A stretch of DNA of 64,000 nt from Branchiostoma floridae. Lineage: Eukaryota > Chordata > Leptocardii > Amphioxiformes > Branchiostomatidae. A program made the translations under genes and the position numbers. The notes below the pieces were generated by a model. That model made no database searches, was not told where the DNA came from, and saw only the letters and a list, made by a program, of their open reading frames with translations. Numbering within the stretch: the first letter of the stretch is position 1; every line of letters starts with the position of its first letter. The stretch spans positions 4,274,998 through 4,338,997 of the forward strand of contig NC_049992.1 in assembly GCF_000003815.2 (NCBI RefSeq), given 5' to 3'. Shown here piece after piece: positions 21,016 to 32,731 of the stretch.

Positions 21016-23089
21016 ATGGCGACGCCCATGGAAGATGATGAGCCTGTCAGCTCGGACGATTATTATTCGCTCCTGAACTGTCCCAGGACGGTAAGAGTGG
21101 CGGGTTTGGGGGTGTAAGAATGCGGGACGGTTTGTAGAACACGAAAGAGTTTTGTGTCATGTCCATACCTGTATGGTAATTGAATGCACGAGAGGTTTTA
21201 AAATAAGAGGTCGCGCCATAGGCATAACGGTTGTGTAACTAACTGTAAAGTCAGTATGGGAATGTTATTATTAGGCTATGATGCAAGAATTATTCTGTAG
21301 TACAGTAGAATTATAAAACTCATATCTAATAGTAGTATCCAGTATTTGGTTATACTGTTGCTGGGATCCCTGCCAGTCGGCTAAATTGGGCCGTTCCAAA
21401 AAATAAATGTGGGGGGTAGGTTGAAGAGGTCGGATTTTACTGAGGGGGGGTCAAGCAAATCTTGGATTTGGATTTCGTTTGAACGGGGGGTCAAGGTAAG
21501 TCTGGATATGGTTTTTTCTACAAAAAAGTAAAGAAAATCTGGATTTAGATACTTCTACTCCTATCTTAGTTACAGTAATGTAAGAGCAAGGTTCTAGGAT
21601 GAAAATTATGAGGGGGTAAGGTTATTCAGATGAAATAAAAGGGGTATAAGAGGCATTTGGGACTTGGATGAAATAAAGGGGGGGTCAGAGCTCTCGGATG
21701 AAATTAGACGGGGGTCCAGGCACTCGGATGAAATTCAAAGGGGGGGTCAGGCACTCGGATGAAATCCAAAGGGGGGTTGAAGCAATTGGAAAATCCGACC
21801 TCTTCAACCCCCCCTCTACATTTATTTTTTGGAACGGCCCATTATGTTCTTGGTACAACTAGTAAGAGAACAAGAACTGTGAAAATACCTTGAGGATGTA
21901 AAGTTGTAGAAGGCATACCGCCTGTTGAAACAACCTCCTTTCATGTAAATGAAACCACCATAGAAATCCCATTCTTCACAGTAGTTTACAGCAACTTGTT
22001 ACTGCTTTGTTGTGATCACTCAAGTATTCCTTTGTCCCCAGGCGACCCAAGATGAGCTGAAGGCAGCCTACAGAAGATTGTGCATGGTGTACCACCCAGA
22101 CAAACACAGGGAAGACGAAGACAAGCAGTTGGCAGAACAACTCTTCAACCAAGTCCACACGGCATATGAAAGTCAGTTAGACTTATGTTCTATCTTAATG
22201 ATTAGACTAGGCGTACCTTGTTACCTTNNNNNNNNNNNNNNNNNNNNNNNNNNNNNNNNNNNNNNNNNNNNNNNNNNNNNNNNNNNNNNNNNNNNNNNNN
22301 NNNNNNNNNNNNNNNNNNNNNNNNNNNCATTATGTATTTGCTATTTGTTATGGGTAGCTATATTTGTTCCACTATTTTACAGGGTGACAGAAAGGGAAAG
22401 TAAGGTCAGAGCCAGCCAGGATTAGTAATTTACCAAACTGTCCTTCTAACTGGACTGATATTTTAGGACATGGGAGGAATGAAAGAGCCTACACTACTGT
22501 AGTTCAAAGGGAGGTATGTTTTTTGATGTAATAGTAATTGTGTTTTTAAGAATGACATTCATATTTCAGATGCTAGTCATATTCATAAGTTGACACTGGA
22601 AGTGATGATCACCTGATTGTTACCTGGTTATTGTTCCTTTCTTTCTAAAGTTTTGTCCTTCAGGTTGTGTTTCCAAACCCTTTATCGAGGGAGGGATTGA
22701 CCAAAGAAGATCGTGCAAAAGCGTTAATCTCCAAGCAGATCCTATGGTATTTCTGGTAGCTGTACACAATCCTAGGCCAGCTTCAATCCTCTGCCAGCTT
22801 TGATACTATCATATGCTACCATAGGATCTCCTTGGAGATTACAATAGTTTTACCACAATAGGAGAAACAAGTTATTGGTTGCTTGTATCTACTTATTTGT
22901 TTTCTTGTGTCCACAGCTCTTAGCGACCCCCAGAAGAGGACGATCTATGACATCTACGGTAAGAAGGGTCTGGAGGTGGAGTGGGACGTGGTTCCCAGGA
23001 CACGGACGCCGCAGGAGATCCGAGAGGAGTACGAGAGACTACAGAAGGAACGGGAGGAGCGCAGACTACAGCAGAGAGCCAACCCTAAG
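21016..23089 (+). CDS. DNAJC11: DNAJC11 mitochondrial J-domain protein, N-terminal 126 residues
   Basis: Exons 21016-21090 ([20 protein letters not shown]), 22042-22171 ([20 protein letters not shown]) and 22917-23089 ([44 protein letters not shown]) join in phase 0, 1 and 0. The J domain is complete, with the HPD motif at about residues 43-45 and the LSDPxxRxxYD end. The match to human DNAJC11 runs without a break through the charged helix after the J domain. In vertebrates the protein is peripheral to the mitochondrial outer membrane, associates with the MICOS/SAM cristae complex and works with Hsp70. The large beta-rich C-terminal part (most of a protein of about 559 residues) is absent: no further exon is visible to 25.3 kb. 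The gene is therefore truncated in the assembly or has very long introns. Confidence 0.93.
21388..21840. mobile_element. inverted-repeat element (MITE) in DNAJC11 intron 1
   Basis: 453 bp with about 50-bp near-perfect inverted ends beginning GGGCCGTTCCAAAAAATAAA and flanked by ATT on both sides (21385-21387, 21841-21843). Between the ends, a 25-30 bp unit GGGGGGTCAGGCACTCGGAT recurs four to five times with variation. No reading frame. The family is not recognised; a 3-bp duplication would suit PIF/Harbinger-like elements. Confidence 0.65.
22228..22327. other. assembly gap, 100 N
   Basis: Falls in DNAJC11 intron 2; both flanking exons are intact. Confidence 1.
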
Positions 23090-25300
23090 GTGTGTTGATT
23101 TGATGTGATTAAGACTTGTTACTTAAACCCTGAAATAGACCAATCCAGGGCTCGAAATACCACCTGCATATGTGCAGGAAAAACTGGACCTGTGCAGGTA
23201 TTTGTGATGTCTACCTGCACCTAACCTGCACTGGTCCATGCACTGGGTTTTATACATAAATTTCATATGATGTAGATGTATGTGGATTGATATAAGCTGC
23301 ATTGAATGTTAACACCTAGAAAGTGGAAAAGAAAAATAGCAATGGTTCCTGAGCATTTGGTGTGATCCATGCTTCCTGAATTTAGAGTGGTGCAGGTAAA
23401 ATTTGAATGGTGCAGGTAATTTTCAATGTTACCTGCACCAGTGCAGGACTATGCAGAAAAAAGTATTTTTGAGCCCTGCCAATCCCATAGCCCTGCCAAT
23501 CTCTGTTAAAACATAGAAACGAAACAAAACAAAACATGAAAATGCATTACATTTGACATACATGTACATGTGTATGCAGCCTTTCTCTCATTGGCCAAAC
23601 CGATATTGGTAGTTGCCATTCTCTCATTGTATGATCAGCTAATTGTTATGATTGGCTGTAAAGTTTGATCTACTGTTAACCAGGATTAGATAGGACAATC
23701 CTGTACAGATAGCTTTTCAAGTGGATTTTCAAATAAAGTCTCAAGTCTCTACAGATAACTTTTCAACTACATATATTTCATGCATTTAATATTTCTTTAA
23801 ATCATACAATTGTTTGTTTGTTTTTCATTTTGACCTGAATTTTTTTAGAATTTTATTTTTTGCCCAANGATTTTTTAATTCCGTTCAATGTTGAAGTCTG
23901 CGACTGTTGGCCGGGAGCGTTAGTAGTATAAGCGATAATAGGCCAACAGTCGACTCTGCGGCTACTTAATAATAAGCTTAAACAGTAGTAGATATCACTT
24001 TTGAAGGCTACAGATCAGAAGTTCTGAATCTAGGATGACACTTGAACTTGCTATTGAACGTTAGGACAGCTTAAAAAATTGAGATTGAATTACTGTATGC
24101 AGTAATCTGCAGAACTTGAAAAAAGTTGTGAAAGCCTTCTGCAGAGATCTACAAATTCCAACTGCGGCCATGTGAATTCAAAATAAACAGCTCACAAAAC
24201 TGACGATCTTCGTATTAAGTGAAAATAGCTAACTTAGTAAGTGAATGCCTGTATATAGTTGTAACGCAGTATGAAAAGCTAGCAAATTCTAGCATTAATC
24301 CGATGTTATAAAACTCTGTCATTTTTTTTTATGCCATCCCAGAACACTGAAAATCTTCAAAATGTTCAAGAACAACACAGGCGTTAAAAGTCAGTGACCA
24401 CATGTTACTGCCTAAATAAACTTCCCATGGGAGACACAACTTTTCAATAAATGCAAATAAAATTAGAATTAGAGCACTGTGACAAAAAACATAGATAGCA
24501 AACATAGTCTGGGATCTGATTCCGGGGATAGATTATATGACAGCAGCATCGAGGTTGCACCTAAACTTTCTCAGGGTGTGTATCTTGATTGACGGGGCGG
24601 CTCTTTTGAAAATCAAAAGTCACCTCCCTGAGGTTTTGTCCATGGAAAATTCGCATTGGCAGCAAAGTCTCCATCTGGTGATTGCCAGAAATTATTGGGG
24701 GAAATCCTTCTTACACCACCTGATGACATTTGACCTCAATAAAGAATACCTGATGATATACACACTGCACTTCCTTTACAGTTTTCCGGACACTCCAGAC
24801 ATGGCGAAAAGCCTATTTTTCTAACGTTATCAAATTGCCAAAATCCTTACCTGTAACATCTTGCTAAAAAAATACCAATGTTCCCAAGAAAAACACTTTA
24901 AACTTTGTTTTAAAAAGACTGCCGCTGTATGGACTCATTTGGACCTTCTGCATCGGTGTGGATTGGTGACCTTTGCCCTAAAGTAAAATTTTGTCGAGTG
25001 TCCTATTTCTGGTGCAAGTTTGCACGCACAATATAACTAGACGTATCTCACTCTCAGTGGAGCGTATTTATTTTATTTTCTCTGGATAATTTTGATTTAA
25101 ACTTAAAGTACAGATACCCGGAGAAGGAAGAAAAACTCCATTAATCCAAATTTATCAAGTTACCGTTTATGTTTTAGTTAGGAAAATTTGTGTGGAACTT
25201 GCCCCCAAATTGGGGGTGCGTACTTTAATATAATGGTAATAAAACAAAGTTGGCTAAATGTGCAGATATAGAGTCAATTCCACTTTACCAAGAGGGTAGT
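23090..25300. other. stretch after DNAJC11 exon 3 without supported exons
   Basis: Holds the 333-bp inverted-repeat element at 23146-23478, a 12-bp-arm hairpin (CGACTGTTGGCC at 23901, complement at 23941) and an unresolved base at 23868. Later DNAJC11 exons were looked for and not found. Confidence 0.5.
23146..23478. mobile_element. hAT-like short element
   Basis: Ends CAGGGCTCGAAATAC and GTATTTTTGAGCCCTG are inverted, and CCAATC repeats directly on both sides (23140-23145, 23479-23484). The body is rich in CCTGCA/TGCAGG repeats. CAGGG-type ends fit hAT elements, although the visible duplication is 6 bp rather than 8. Confidence 0.6.
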
Positions 25301-25392
25301 CAGCCTTGTCCAAAACAAGGCGGCAGGCGGGGGATTTTAGCCCGCCTACTTACATTTTTCCAGCCGGCTACTTTGGGGTAGAATTTCAAAAA
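25301..25392. mobile_element. hAT-like element end, cut by gap
   Basis: Begins CAGCCTTGTC and continues with GGCGGCAGGCGGGGGATTTT, CCGCCTACTTACATTTTTCC and GCCGGCTACTTT. This matches the reverse complement of the right end of the element at 19439-20038. The remainder is lost in the gap at 25393. Confidence 0.6.
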
Positions 25393-25492
25393 NNNNNNNN
25401 NNNNNNNNNNNNNNNNNNNNNNNNNNNNNNNNNNNNNNNNNNNNNNNNNNNNNNNNNNNNNNNNNNNNNNNNNNNNNNNNNNNNNNNNNNNN
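25393..25492. other. assembly gap, 100 N
   Basis: Separates the DNAJC11 side from the lectin cluster; the inverted block starts immediately after it at 25493. A misjoin here would explain the truncated DNAJC11. Confidence 1.
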
Positions 25493-26404
25493 GCATGCAA
25501 TGACCCGCGAAATCCGGTCAGGAAAGATATGCTAATAAACTGCTGCCCCACGAGCATGACAGCTCCTTTTAACAGGGCCAACAACATGGTTTTCTGGAGA
25601 CTGGAGACATATCTTCTCGCTCGTTCACAACGAAAGAAAAGCTGTAAAAGGAGAGACATATATACATTGTACCAAAGAGATTTCATCAAGTTGTACCATG
25701 AGTATTCATCATTTTGGCGGGAAGAAAGGTGCCAACGTGAGGAATTTGTGCAAAGGATATTGGTAAATACAATTTCTGTCAACAATTTTCCGTCATATTC
25801 AATACAAATAAATTTCTGCCTCTTGCGACCGACATCAGGCCCTCGCTGATGATAAAAAATCCCAATGCCGGGTTTAGATGTCCTGGTTGCAAAACAAATT
25901 TAAGGCGTTGTATTAATATTAATGAAAGTGTGAAAAAAAAGGAAGGAAAAATAATTCCCAACATGCTGGGCTCGAACTTCCGATCGTCGACTTCCCTGGG
26001 TTCGAACATGCGACCTATATTTCTCTAAGGTCAAGTTCTTACAAATTGTGCAATACATATACTTGTAACTTTGCTATCATTGCATTTTTTTAACAACTAT
26101 ATCCACATAGCATGGCTTTTTATGATAAAATATGCGTAATCGTTCTCGACATAATCCATTTCTTCTTGTGAAATTTTATAATATAAATGTAATATGGATA
26201 TTCTAAGGAATGTTATAACCACATTAACACGTACATGAACATAGATATGCATAGATAGGTCTCATCAATATTCATTCCTCCCCATGAACATTGCTATAGG
26301 AATTTCGTGGAACAAGCCGCAAAATGCATTTGCCGATCACAGTTTACCTTTTCCTAATATTACCATCGATTTTATTTGAATTTGCTTCATGCTTCGTTCC
26401 TTTT
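25493..26404. repeat. left arm of inverted repeat IR1
   Basis: Near-identical reverse complement of 36307-37218: paired coordinates sum to about 62711 throughout, with few differences. It carries no lectin exon. The outer edge is a gap here, and the partner's edge at 36306 is also a gap. Confidence 0.9.
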
Positions 26405-26509
26405 CGCACCTTTTCGATCCTTTTCGTTCCTTTTCGTTCCTTTTCGTTCCTTTTCGTTCCTTTTCGTTCCTTTTCGTTCCTTTTCGTTCCTTTTCGTTCC
26501 TTTTCGCAC
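26393..26509. repeat. decamer minisatellite (TTTTCGTTCC)n, copy 1
   Basis: About eleven head-to-tail 10-bp units with rare variants (TTTTCGCACC, TTTTCGATCC). A second array lies at 37549-37680 in the same orientation. Long open frames rich in Phe/Ser/Arg or Lys/Glu/Arg cross it on both strands and are artefacts of the period. Confidence 0.9.
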
Positions 26510-26713
26510 TTTCGGTAGACCCCTATACGCGTACCTGGTACAGCGACAACTGTTGACAACGACCGTTCTGTTCGTCTACCGTTTCAGAACGTGATTAACA
26601 TTTCGAAGCCGCCAAATGCCTATTGCCAGTGCATCATACGACGTTTGTTCAATCTTCCTGAGTGACTACCTAGAAGATTTCATCATGATGGTTTCTGTGC
26701 ATGTTATACTCAC

Positions 26714-27301
26714 CTTGTTTAAGGAGCTCTACTTCTTCTGTCAGATTCCTGACCTGTTCCTCCAACTCTGTCAGCCGAACGTCCTGGAGTACAAGAGATT
26801 TTAATCAAATATTAGTTTCTCGATATGAGCTTGCCCATGGCCACTTGAATTTGAAAAGACGTTCTACATAACGTGGACTTCACTTATAGCTTAATCTCCC
26901 ATTCTCCCACTAGGAGAGATACCGCATACAGAGTACATACAGTTAAACAACGCGCAATTCACTTTACTAGCCACGATAATTCACCTAACTGTTCAATATA
27001 CAGAGCAGTGAACAATGACTCACAATTCCAAACTTCTGTTCTAAGGACAGGTCTTTCTAGAGGCGTGCAAGCTTGGTCCGCGGGAAATAAAGGGATAATA
27101 AGGGGATACAACTCGCACCTGGCTGGTTCCCGTCTCGTCGCTTTCCCCCTGCTTGTCCCTGTCGTTGTGAACATGAATGACAGGGCTGCACACATACTTC
27201 TCCTCGGTCCTCGGACCGGAACAGCCCCAGGTCGGCTGGCCTGAAGTCTGGATGGTCAACACCAGCACAGCAGCGGCCACGATCACCACATTCATGCTCA
27301 T
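26714..27301 (-). CDS. secreted C-type lectin SEC1, first two exons only (CTLD exon missing)
   Basis: Exon 27301-27119 (61 residues) and exon 26783-26714 (70 bp, phase 1). The first encodes a signal peptide (MSMNVVIVAAAVLVLTIQTS) followed by PTWGCSGPRTEEKYVCSPV and an acidic tail. The second encodes DVRLTELEEQVRNLTEEVEL ending LLKQ, a short heptad coiled coil with one NLT glycosylation site. Both match exons of the complete paralogues at 28316-29902 and 40119-42228. No CTLD exon follows to the left: the sequence runs into the IR1 block and the gap at 25393. A conserved Cys of the N-terminal segment (KCVC in paralogues) is Tyr here. It is either a broken gene or a contig end. Confidence 0.8.
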
Positions 27302-28850
27302 TGTTTCTTTCGAAGTTCGGTGCAGAGTATTTTCGTGTCTCAAATACAACGTTACAGTCCCACAAGGAAATGACACTTGATATCCTTGTTGTTGATGTGG
27401 CCAATACAGCTCCGTGTGAGCCATTGAAGCCCAGCACTGGTAACTCTAGACCACAAGTATTGTTCAGCATTTTGTACAGTAGAATTCAGCGGTAAGGTCG
27501 ATAGCCTGCACAAATTTTATCATAGTTACCAACCTCACAAGCTTAACGCCTTCCGAAGCTCGGCCCTGCTGTCATTAAATGTCCCTATGCCTCAGATACT
27601 TTGAAAGATTAACCTACGTATTTTCGTTGTTGGTAGGTCTTGACCCATGAAAGAAAGGCAACACTATTCTTCTTGTTTAACTGTTTATTTAAGAAGTTGC
27701 AAATGAGCCAATTTCTGCTACATGTACTATACAGGCGCTCGGCTTAGAGGTGACTATTGTTTCTTGAAAGATCCAACAACACACACAGAAAATAGTATGG
27801 CTCCAACCGGTGTGAGTAGATCAAGTCTTCCAGTCCGGTATTAAGCACTTTGTACTTAAGTGCTCTGCCTCGCAGACAAAGATTGTACCAAGTTGTATCA
27901 TTGTATCCAACAATAACTAGATAAACTTTGGATGGGAAAGATGCTTTGGATTTTTAAAATGTACCCATTGTGTAAGTGGAACTGTAAAGCTGTACAAGAA
28001 GAAAGAGACAATTACTGGTCAACACGGCTTTATTTCTATTCACATGCTAGCTTACATATCCATCAAAAGGGTAAATATCACGTTTTACATTCCTTTGGAC
28101 CCACCTGTCAATATTATTCTTTGACTATATAACTTTATTACAGGTACACTTTGATAGCTTGGTGAACAGGTAGAATAAATTCACTACGAAAGTCCTTATA
28201 TCATCACACAGAGAAAATAGTTTTGTATAGGTAGGACTAAATCACACCCAGCTGACAAACTTCAATCTCCTTACTTGCTGTAGGTTATGACCAGTGACTT
28301 GGCGTTTTTTTGAGGCTAGGGAACGGCCGCACTAACTTCACATACATAATACTGACTATGAGAGCATCTCCGATCGTTCCACTTGTAGCCATACGAACCG
28401 TGCCAATGGGCACAGCTCTCAGCAGAGCCACCGTTAGGTTCCCCTGGATACCAGTTGCTCCAGCCGGTGAGCGGCGTCCCGTCCTCCCACACAAAGGTTC
28501 CCTCCTGCGCCAGGTCTGTCAGGCCGAACCAGGCGTCCGAGCCACTAGGGTACCTGGTCAGTTGGTTGCGCAGGATGTCGTTGGTTGCCTGGTCCTTAGG
28601 CATAGCCAGGTGCCCGCCGGCAGCCTGACAAGCAGACCTGGCACCGGCGTAGTTCTTCGTGTCGGTAGAGAAGCTGAAGCATCTGTCCTGGAACTTGACA
28701 GAACCGTTGGGACAGACTAGATTCTCACGGCCTGTGTACAATGGAAACAATTGTTTTAAGGAGATGCTAGAGTCTCCATTACTGAAATGCTTAGAAAATA
28801 TACTTTTACCGGTATATATTTGCTGATTACATCGTTTTGCTGTCAACATT
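27119..28850. repeat. left arm of inverted repeat IR2
   Basis: Reverse complement of about 38550-40301, paired coordinates summing to about 67401-67420. It includes a whole CTLD exon (28731-28316 against 38670-39085), the spacer and the signal-peptide exon of the next gene. Confidence 0.85.
27764..27864 (-). mobile_element. probable SINE tail
   Basis: GATCCAACAACACACACAGA, TCCAACCGGTGTGAGTAGAT, CAAGTCTTCCAGTC and GCACTTTGTACTTAAGTGC recur with changes at 33755-33870 and, inverted, at 39540-39645. The shared block order suggests the 3' part of a SINE family. Orientation is uncertain. Confidence 0.4.
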
Positions 28851-29902
28851 TTTTTGTCATTTTCTTGTGATGACAATGATCTTGCATCCTTTCATTTGCA
28901 TACACCCTAAGATTCTTGATATGCAAGCTACTTGACCCTTCCATTCTTGACTGTTACAAAAGCACGGTCCGCACCGTAAAGGTTAACAAGACACAAAAGG
29001 AAACCTGAGAGTGGAAGATATGCACGAGCAGTGGTATGCAGGTCAACAATGTTAGCTTTTTTATCCCTCAACATCGCTACACTTACAAGAAGAGTCTTAA
29101 GTATCAACCAACTGGAATAGGCAACCTCTATATTATACTAGTAGCTACTAGTGTCCAACCGGCGTACCTGGTACAGCGAGAAAGGTTGACAAGGAACGTT
29201 CCTTTCGTCTACCTTTTCAGAACGTGATTGACATTTCGAAGCCGCCAAGGCCTATTGCCAGTGCATCACACGACGTTTGTTCAATCTTCCTGAGTGACTA
29301 CCTGGAAGATTTCATCATGATGATTTCTGTGCATGTTATACTCACCTTGTTTAAGGAGCGCGACTTCTTCTGTCAGATTCCTGACCTGTTCCTCCAACTC
29401 TGCCAGCCGAACGTCCTGGAGTACAACAGAATTTAATCAAATGCTAGTTTCTCGTTTATAGGCTTGTCCACTTGAACATGACAAGAAGTTAAACATGACC
29501 TGGACCTCGCTTATATTCTTCCACTGGGAAAGACGCTGCATGTAGCCATACAGTGAAACAACGTCAATGTACCAAGATAATTCACCTAATTCACCTAACA
29601 GTAGACAATGGCTCACAGGTGCAAACTTCTGTTGTAGTAGGACAAAGTCTTTCTAGAGGCGTGCCTGGTCGGGGGAAATAAAGGGATAATAAAGAGATAC
29701 AACCCTCAATAAGTCTCACCTGGCTGGTTCCCGTATCTGAGCTGTCCTCCTGCTTATCCCCGTAGTTGTGAACATGAATGACAGGGCTGCACACACACTT
29801 CTCCTCGGTCCTCGGACCGGAACAGCCCCAGGTCGGCTGCCCTGAAGTCTGGATGGTCAACATCAGCACAGCAGCGGCCACGATCACCACATTCATGCGC
29901 AT
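28316..29902 (-). CDS. secreted C-type lectin SEC2 (signal peptide, coiled-coil neck, EPN-type CTLD)
   Basis: Three exons: 29902-29720, 29415-29346 and 28731-28316, phases 0 and 1, giving 222 residues. Residues 1-22 are a signal peptide (MRMNVVIVAAAVLMLTIQTS); a three-Cys segment (CSGPRTEEKCVC) follows. The second exon encodes the heptad neck LEEQVRNL, which probably trimerises the protein. The CTLD exon has six cysteines (long form), the WFGLTD variant of WIGL, GEPN and WND, the mannose-type calcium/sugar-binding signature. A secreted carbohydrate-binding protein, perhaps in immunity or the gut, is the likely role; the ligand is inferred only from the motif. Stop is followed by a family-wide AATAAA (28034-28029 on the minus strand). 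Close partner: the CTLD exon at 38670-39085. Confidence 0.9.
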
Positions 29903-30899
29903 GGTTGGTTCTTTCGGTGGACGAGGATTGAAAGTTTAAGAAAACCTTTTGTGTCCCCACTACACCCTGTCGTCTCACAAGGAAATGACACCTGATATCC
30001 TTGTTGTTGTTAAATGCGCTCGCTGTGACGTGCGTCAAGTGAAGCTCATCACTGGCAAACACGATATATACTGCCAGTATTGTAAAACCTTTTGTTCATC
30101 TGCTGTTATTAAGGGGAAATGACAGTAAGATGGTCAACAGCATATAATTGTCTTATGATAGTTAGATCCCCGACCCTCAAACCCTGCTAGCATTACTTAT
30201 TCCTTTGCTATAGATGTGTTATGAGCCCACTGTGAATCAACCATGACCGCTCCTACAAAGCCCCCTATTTCAGAGTGGATGAGTCCAGTAAACTTAGAAT
30301 CATGGATTCAACACATATCTGAGTGTCATGAAGTCAACACAAAAAGGATGATAAAAGTCCAGTGTGCGGCGGGTTCTTAACAATATACATAGCAAGATCA
30401 AGCGGTCGCGATTGTTTCTGAAGAAAACAAGAGCTCGGAGACATCATACCTCCGTAAAATATTTGGAGCCTTTGTAGATTTATTGTTTCATCTTGTCTCA
30501 TTCTTTATGCTAGTAAGGCTGTATTGTAATAATGCAAATGAACCATAGATTCATAAAGCTGCAGTTGCTGCGGGAACAGTTTGAACAATGCTGCGCAAGA
30601 AGACAGCAACCACTACTAGTCAAGACGTCTTTATTTCTAGTCATATGAATACTTACAATATAAATGTCAATTAAAAGTGCAGATGTCACGTTTACATTTC
30701 TTTCTGCCCCCACCTGTTACTTTATACTTTTATTTATTACATAGATAAACTAAATATACACTTGGATAGCCTGGTACAAAGGTTGACTGAATACACTTAT
30801 ATCTTTATTAAACGCCGAGAGAATTATCAAGTCGAGAACTAAATCATACGTAACTGACCAACTTCAATATCTGACTCGCTGTACATAGGTCATGTGGGG

Positions 30900-32731
30900 C
30901 TAGAGAACGGCTATGCTGACTTCACACACATAATAATAACTACCGGTGATTGGCTCATCGTTCCACTTGTAGCCATAAGTATTTTTCCAAAGAGCACAGT
31001 CTTCACCAAAGTTAGCATTGTCAGGTTGCCCTGGATACCAGTTGCTCCAGCCGGTGAGCAGCGTCCCGTCCTCCCACACAAATGTTCCCTCCTGGGCCAG
31101 GTCCGTCAGGCCGAACCAGGCGTTCGAGCCATCGTGGTACCTGGTCAGCTGGTTGACCAGGAAGTTGTTGGTTGCCACGTCTTTAGGCATAGCCAGGAGC
31201 CCGCCGGCAGCCTGACATGCGGACCTGGCGTCGGAGTAGTTCTTCTGGTCGCTGGAGAATTTGAAGCAGCTGTCCTGGAACTTGGCATAGCCGCTGGGAC
31301 AGGCTGGGTTCTCAGGACAGACCGTGCCTGGTTGTGCGGCATCACGTCCATCTCTTCCTGGCTGACCTGTACCATCTCGCCCCGGTAGGCCGTCTCTCCC
31401 CGGAACCCCAGGAGGTCCGGGCGGTCCCTGCAGGCAGCCTGAGAACATACAACTTGATGATAGTCACAACTTCTTTGGGCAGTCGCGTTAGGTTAGGCAT
31501 TTTGGTTTCTCCCTACCTTTTTTTTTTCTAAATATCATAATCTAGTCTTGCTCTCAGGGACTGGGGATTACCTAAACGGACGATATTGATCTTACTTCGT
31601 GTATTTCTATAAATCTGTTCATCTCATTTAGCCCTTTTTCCTGTTATGCGTAGGTAGCCGAGTTTGGTGTACGCAGGGAAAACCGTAATACATTGTGAAG
31701 CGTACAAATTTTGCGTGATTGCCTTACTTGATTTTAGTGTAATACGTAGGGTGTTCTTTGAATTCAGTGCACGTGTATTCTGACTATAACCCCCCCCCCC
31801 CCCCTACAAGTACACCTTATTCATCATCTAGCCTGAAAAACATAACTACCCCAGTTTGCCCTGCGAAGTATAGAAAAAAGGTACAACACCAAAAACAAAC
31901 TCACTTCCAAAGGGCATGGTGACGCTATTGGCGGACCTTTTTGACCGGTGGTAGTTCTCTTTCCCAGTCAAGCTCTCCTTCCCTGGGTCTGCCTCGGTAT
32001 CACCATCCGGGCGCTAAAACCAGACGAGCAGGAAGTCATTATCGTGTGACGCAAGGGTTGACACCTACGCCTTTGTTGTTGACCAGCCAAACTGATTGTT
32101 TTCGTGGAAATGTCTGTCCGATTAGAAGAAACTTTGAATGTCCTCTTATCAAAGAGACGAGAAAATGGCAGACAGCCAATAATGTCGATATTGCAGTCAC
32201 CATTGAACCAAGTGTCCACAATGACTACTGTAAATGCATTTAGGTGCGTGGGGATTTAATTTCGCGGTAGCCGGAAAAAGACTGTTCGCGGCCGGTGGTT
32301 TTAAGTTCGCGGTAGCACCGTGCACTGTAGTCTCTTACTGCCATGTTCTCGTTAAATTTGCAACGCGAAAACCGCCAACATAAAACCACGGCAAGTTCAG
32401 AGTGTCACATTGAAACTTGCAGAAATTCTTCCTTAAAACTTTTAAGCGTTCAGATATAAGTGCAATAAAGTACTGTTGATAATGTTAAGATCTGAGAAGA
32501 CAATTTCTACGGACTCACCTTGGCGTCCTGAAGATCTGCAAAGTCTGTGCCGTCCGGAACTGCTTCCTTGTGACGCAGTTTTGTTTCCTGGAGTTCTGAT
32601 CTCAAGTTCCTCACCTCCAGAACGACCACCACCATTGTTACCATGGTAACAATGCTTAGAACGCAGACAGCCATGGCAACAACTGTCGTGAACCACCCAT
32701 ATTTGGGTGCAGAATGCTTAAAAGGTAACAT
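30900..32731 (-). CDS. type II membrane collagen-lectin COL1 (QPD-type CTLD, one cysteine missing)
   Basis: Exons 32731-32519 (71 residues), 32013-31905 and 31438-30900; phases 0 and 1; 286 residues. The start MLPFKHSAPKYGW is shared by all four paralogues. Residues about 14-39 are one hydrophobic span without a typical cleavage site, so a type II anchor is likely; a charged helix VRNLRSELQETKLRHKE follows. Exon 2 contains ENYHRSKRSANS, a furin-type RSKR site. Exon 3 starts with about 12 Gly-X-Y triplets (GPPGPPGVPGRDGLPGRDG, with a GTG break) and then a CTLD with GQPD (galactose-type) and WND. After WND the usual Cys is absent (WNDEPITG), leaving the inner disulphide unpaired. An AATAAA lies at 30635-30630 on the minus strand. 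It lies downstream of SEC3 on the same strand, as COL2 follows SEC4. Confidence 0.9.
32225..32395. mobile_element. short DNA element fragment in COL1 intron
   Basis: Begins ACTGTAAATGCATTTAGG, followed by GGGGATTTAATTTCGCGGTA and, near the other end, GCGAAAACCGCCAACATAAA, a partly inverted arrangement. ACTGTAAATG...CGCGG elements are common short inverted-repeat elements in marine invertebrates. The right end is worn and no target duplication is visible. Confidence 0.4.

Noticed and set aside
23901-23952. Hairpin with 12-bp arms CGACTGTTGGCC
   Set aside because: Isolated, no flanking duplication and no second copy in the window; not enough to call an element.
24537-24824. 95-residue plus-strand open frame
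   Set aside because: No recognisable domain and no start context or homologue in the window; looked for as a missing DNAJC11 exon and does not match.
25529-25849. 106-residue open frame, duplicated inverted at 36861-37181
   Set aside because: An equally long frame is open on the opposite strand, no known domain or splice context is visible, and it exists twice only because the DNA block is duplicated.
26324-26594. Open frames with SFLFVPFRSF or KERKGTKRNE repeats (also at 37484-37828)
   Set aside because: Products of the 10-bp minisatellite, open on both strands, with no exon signals.
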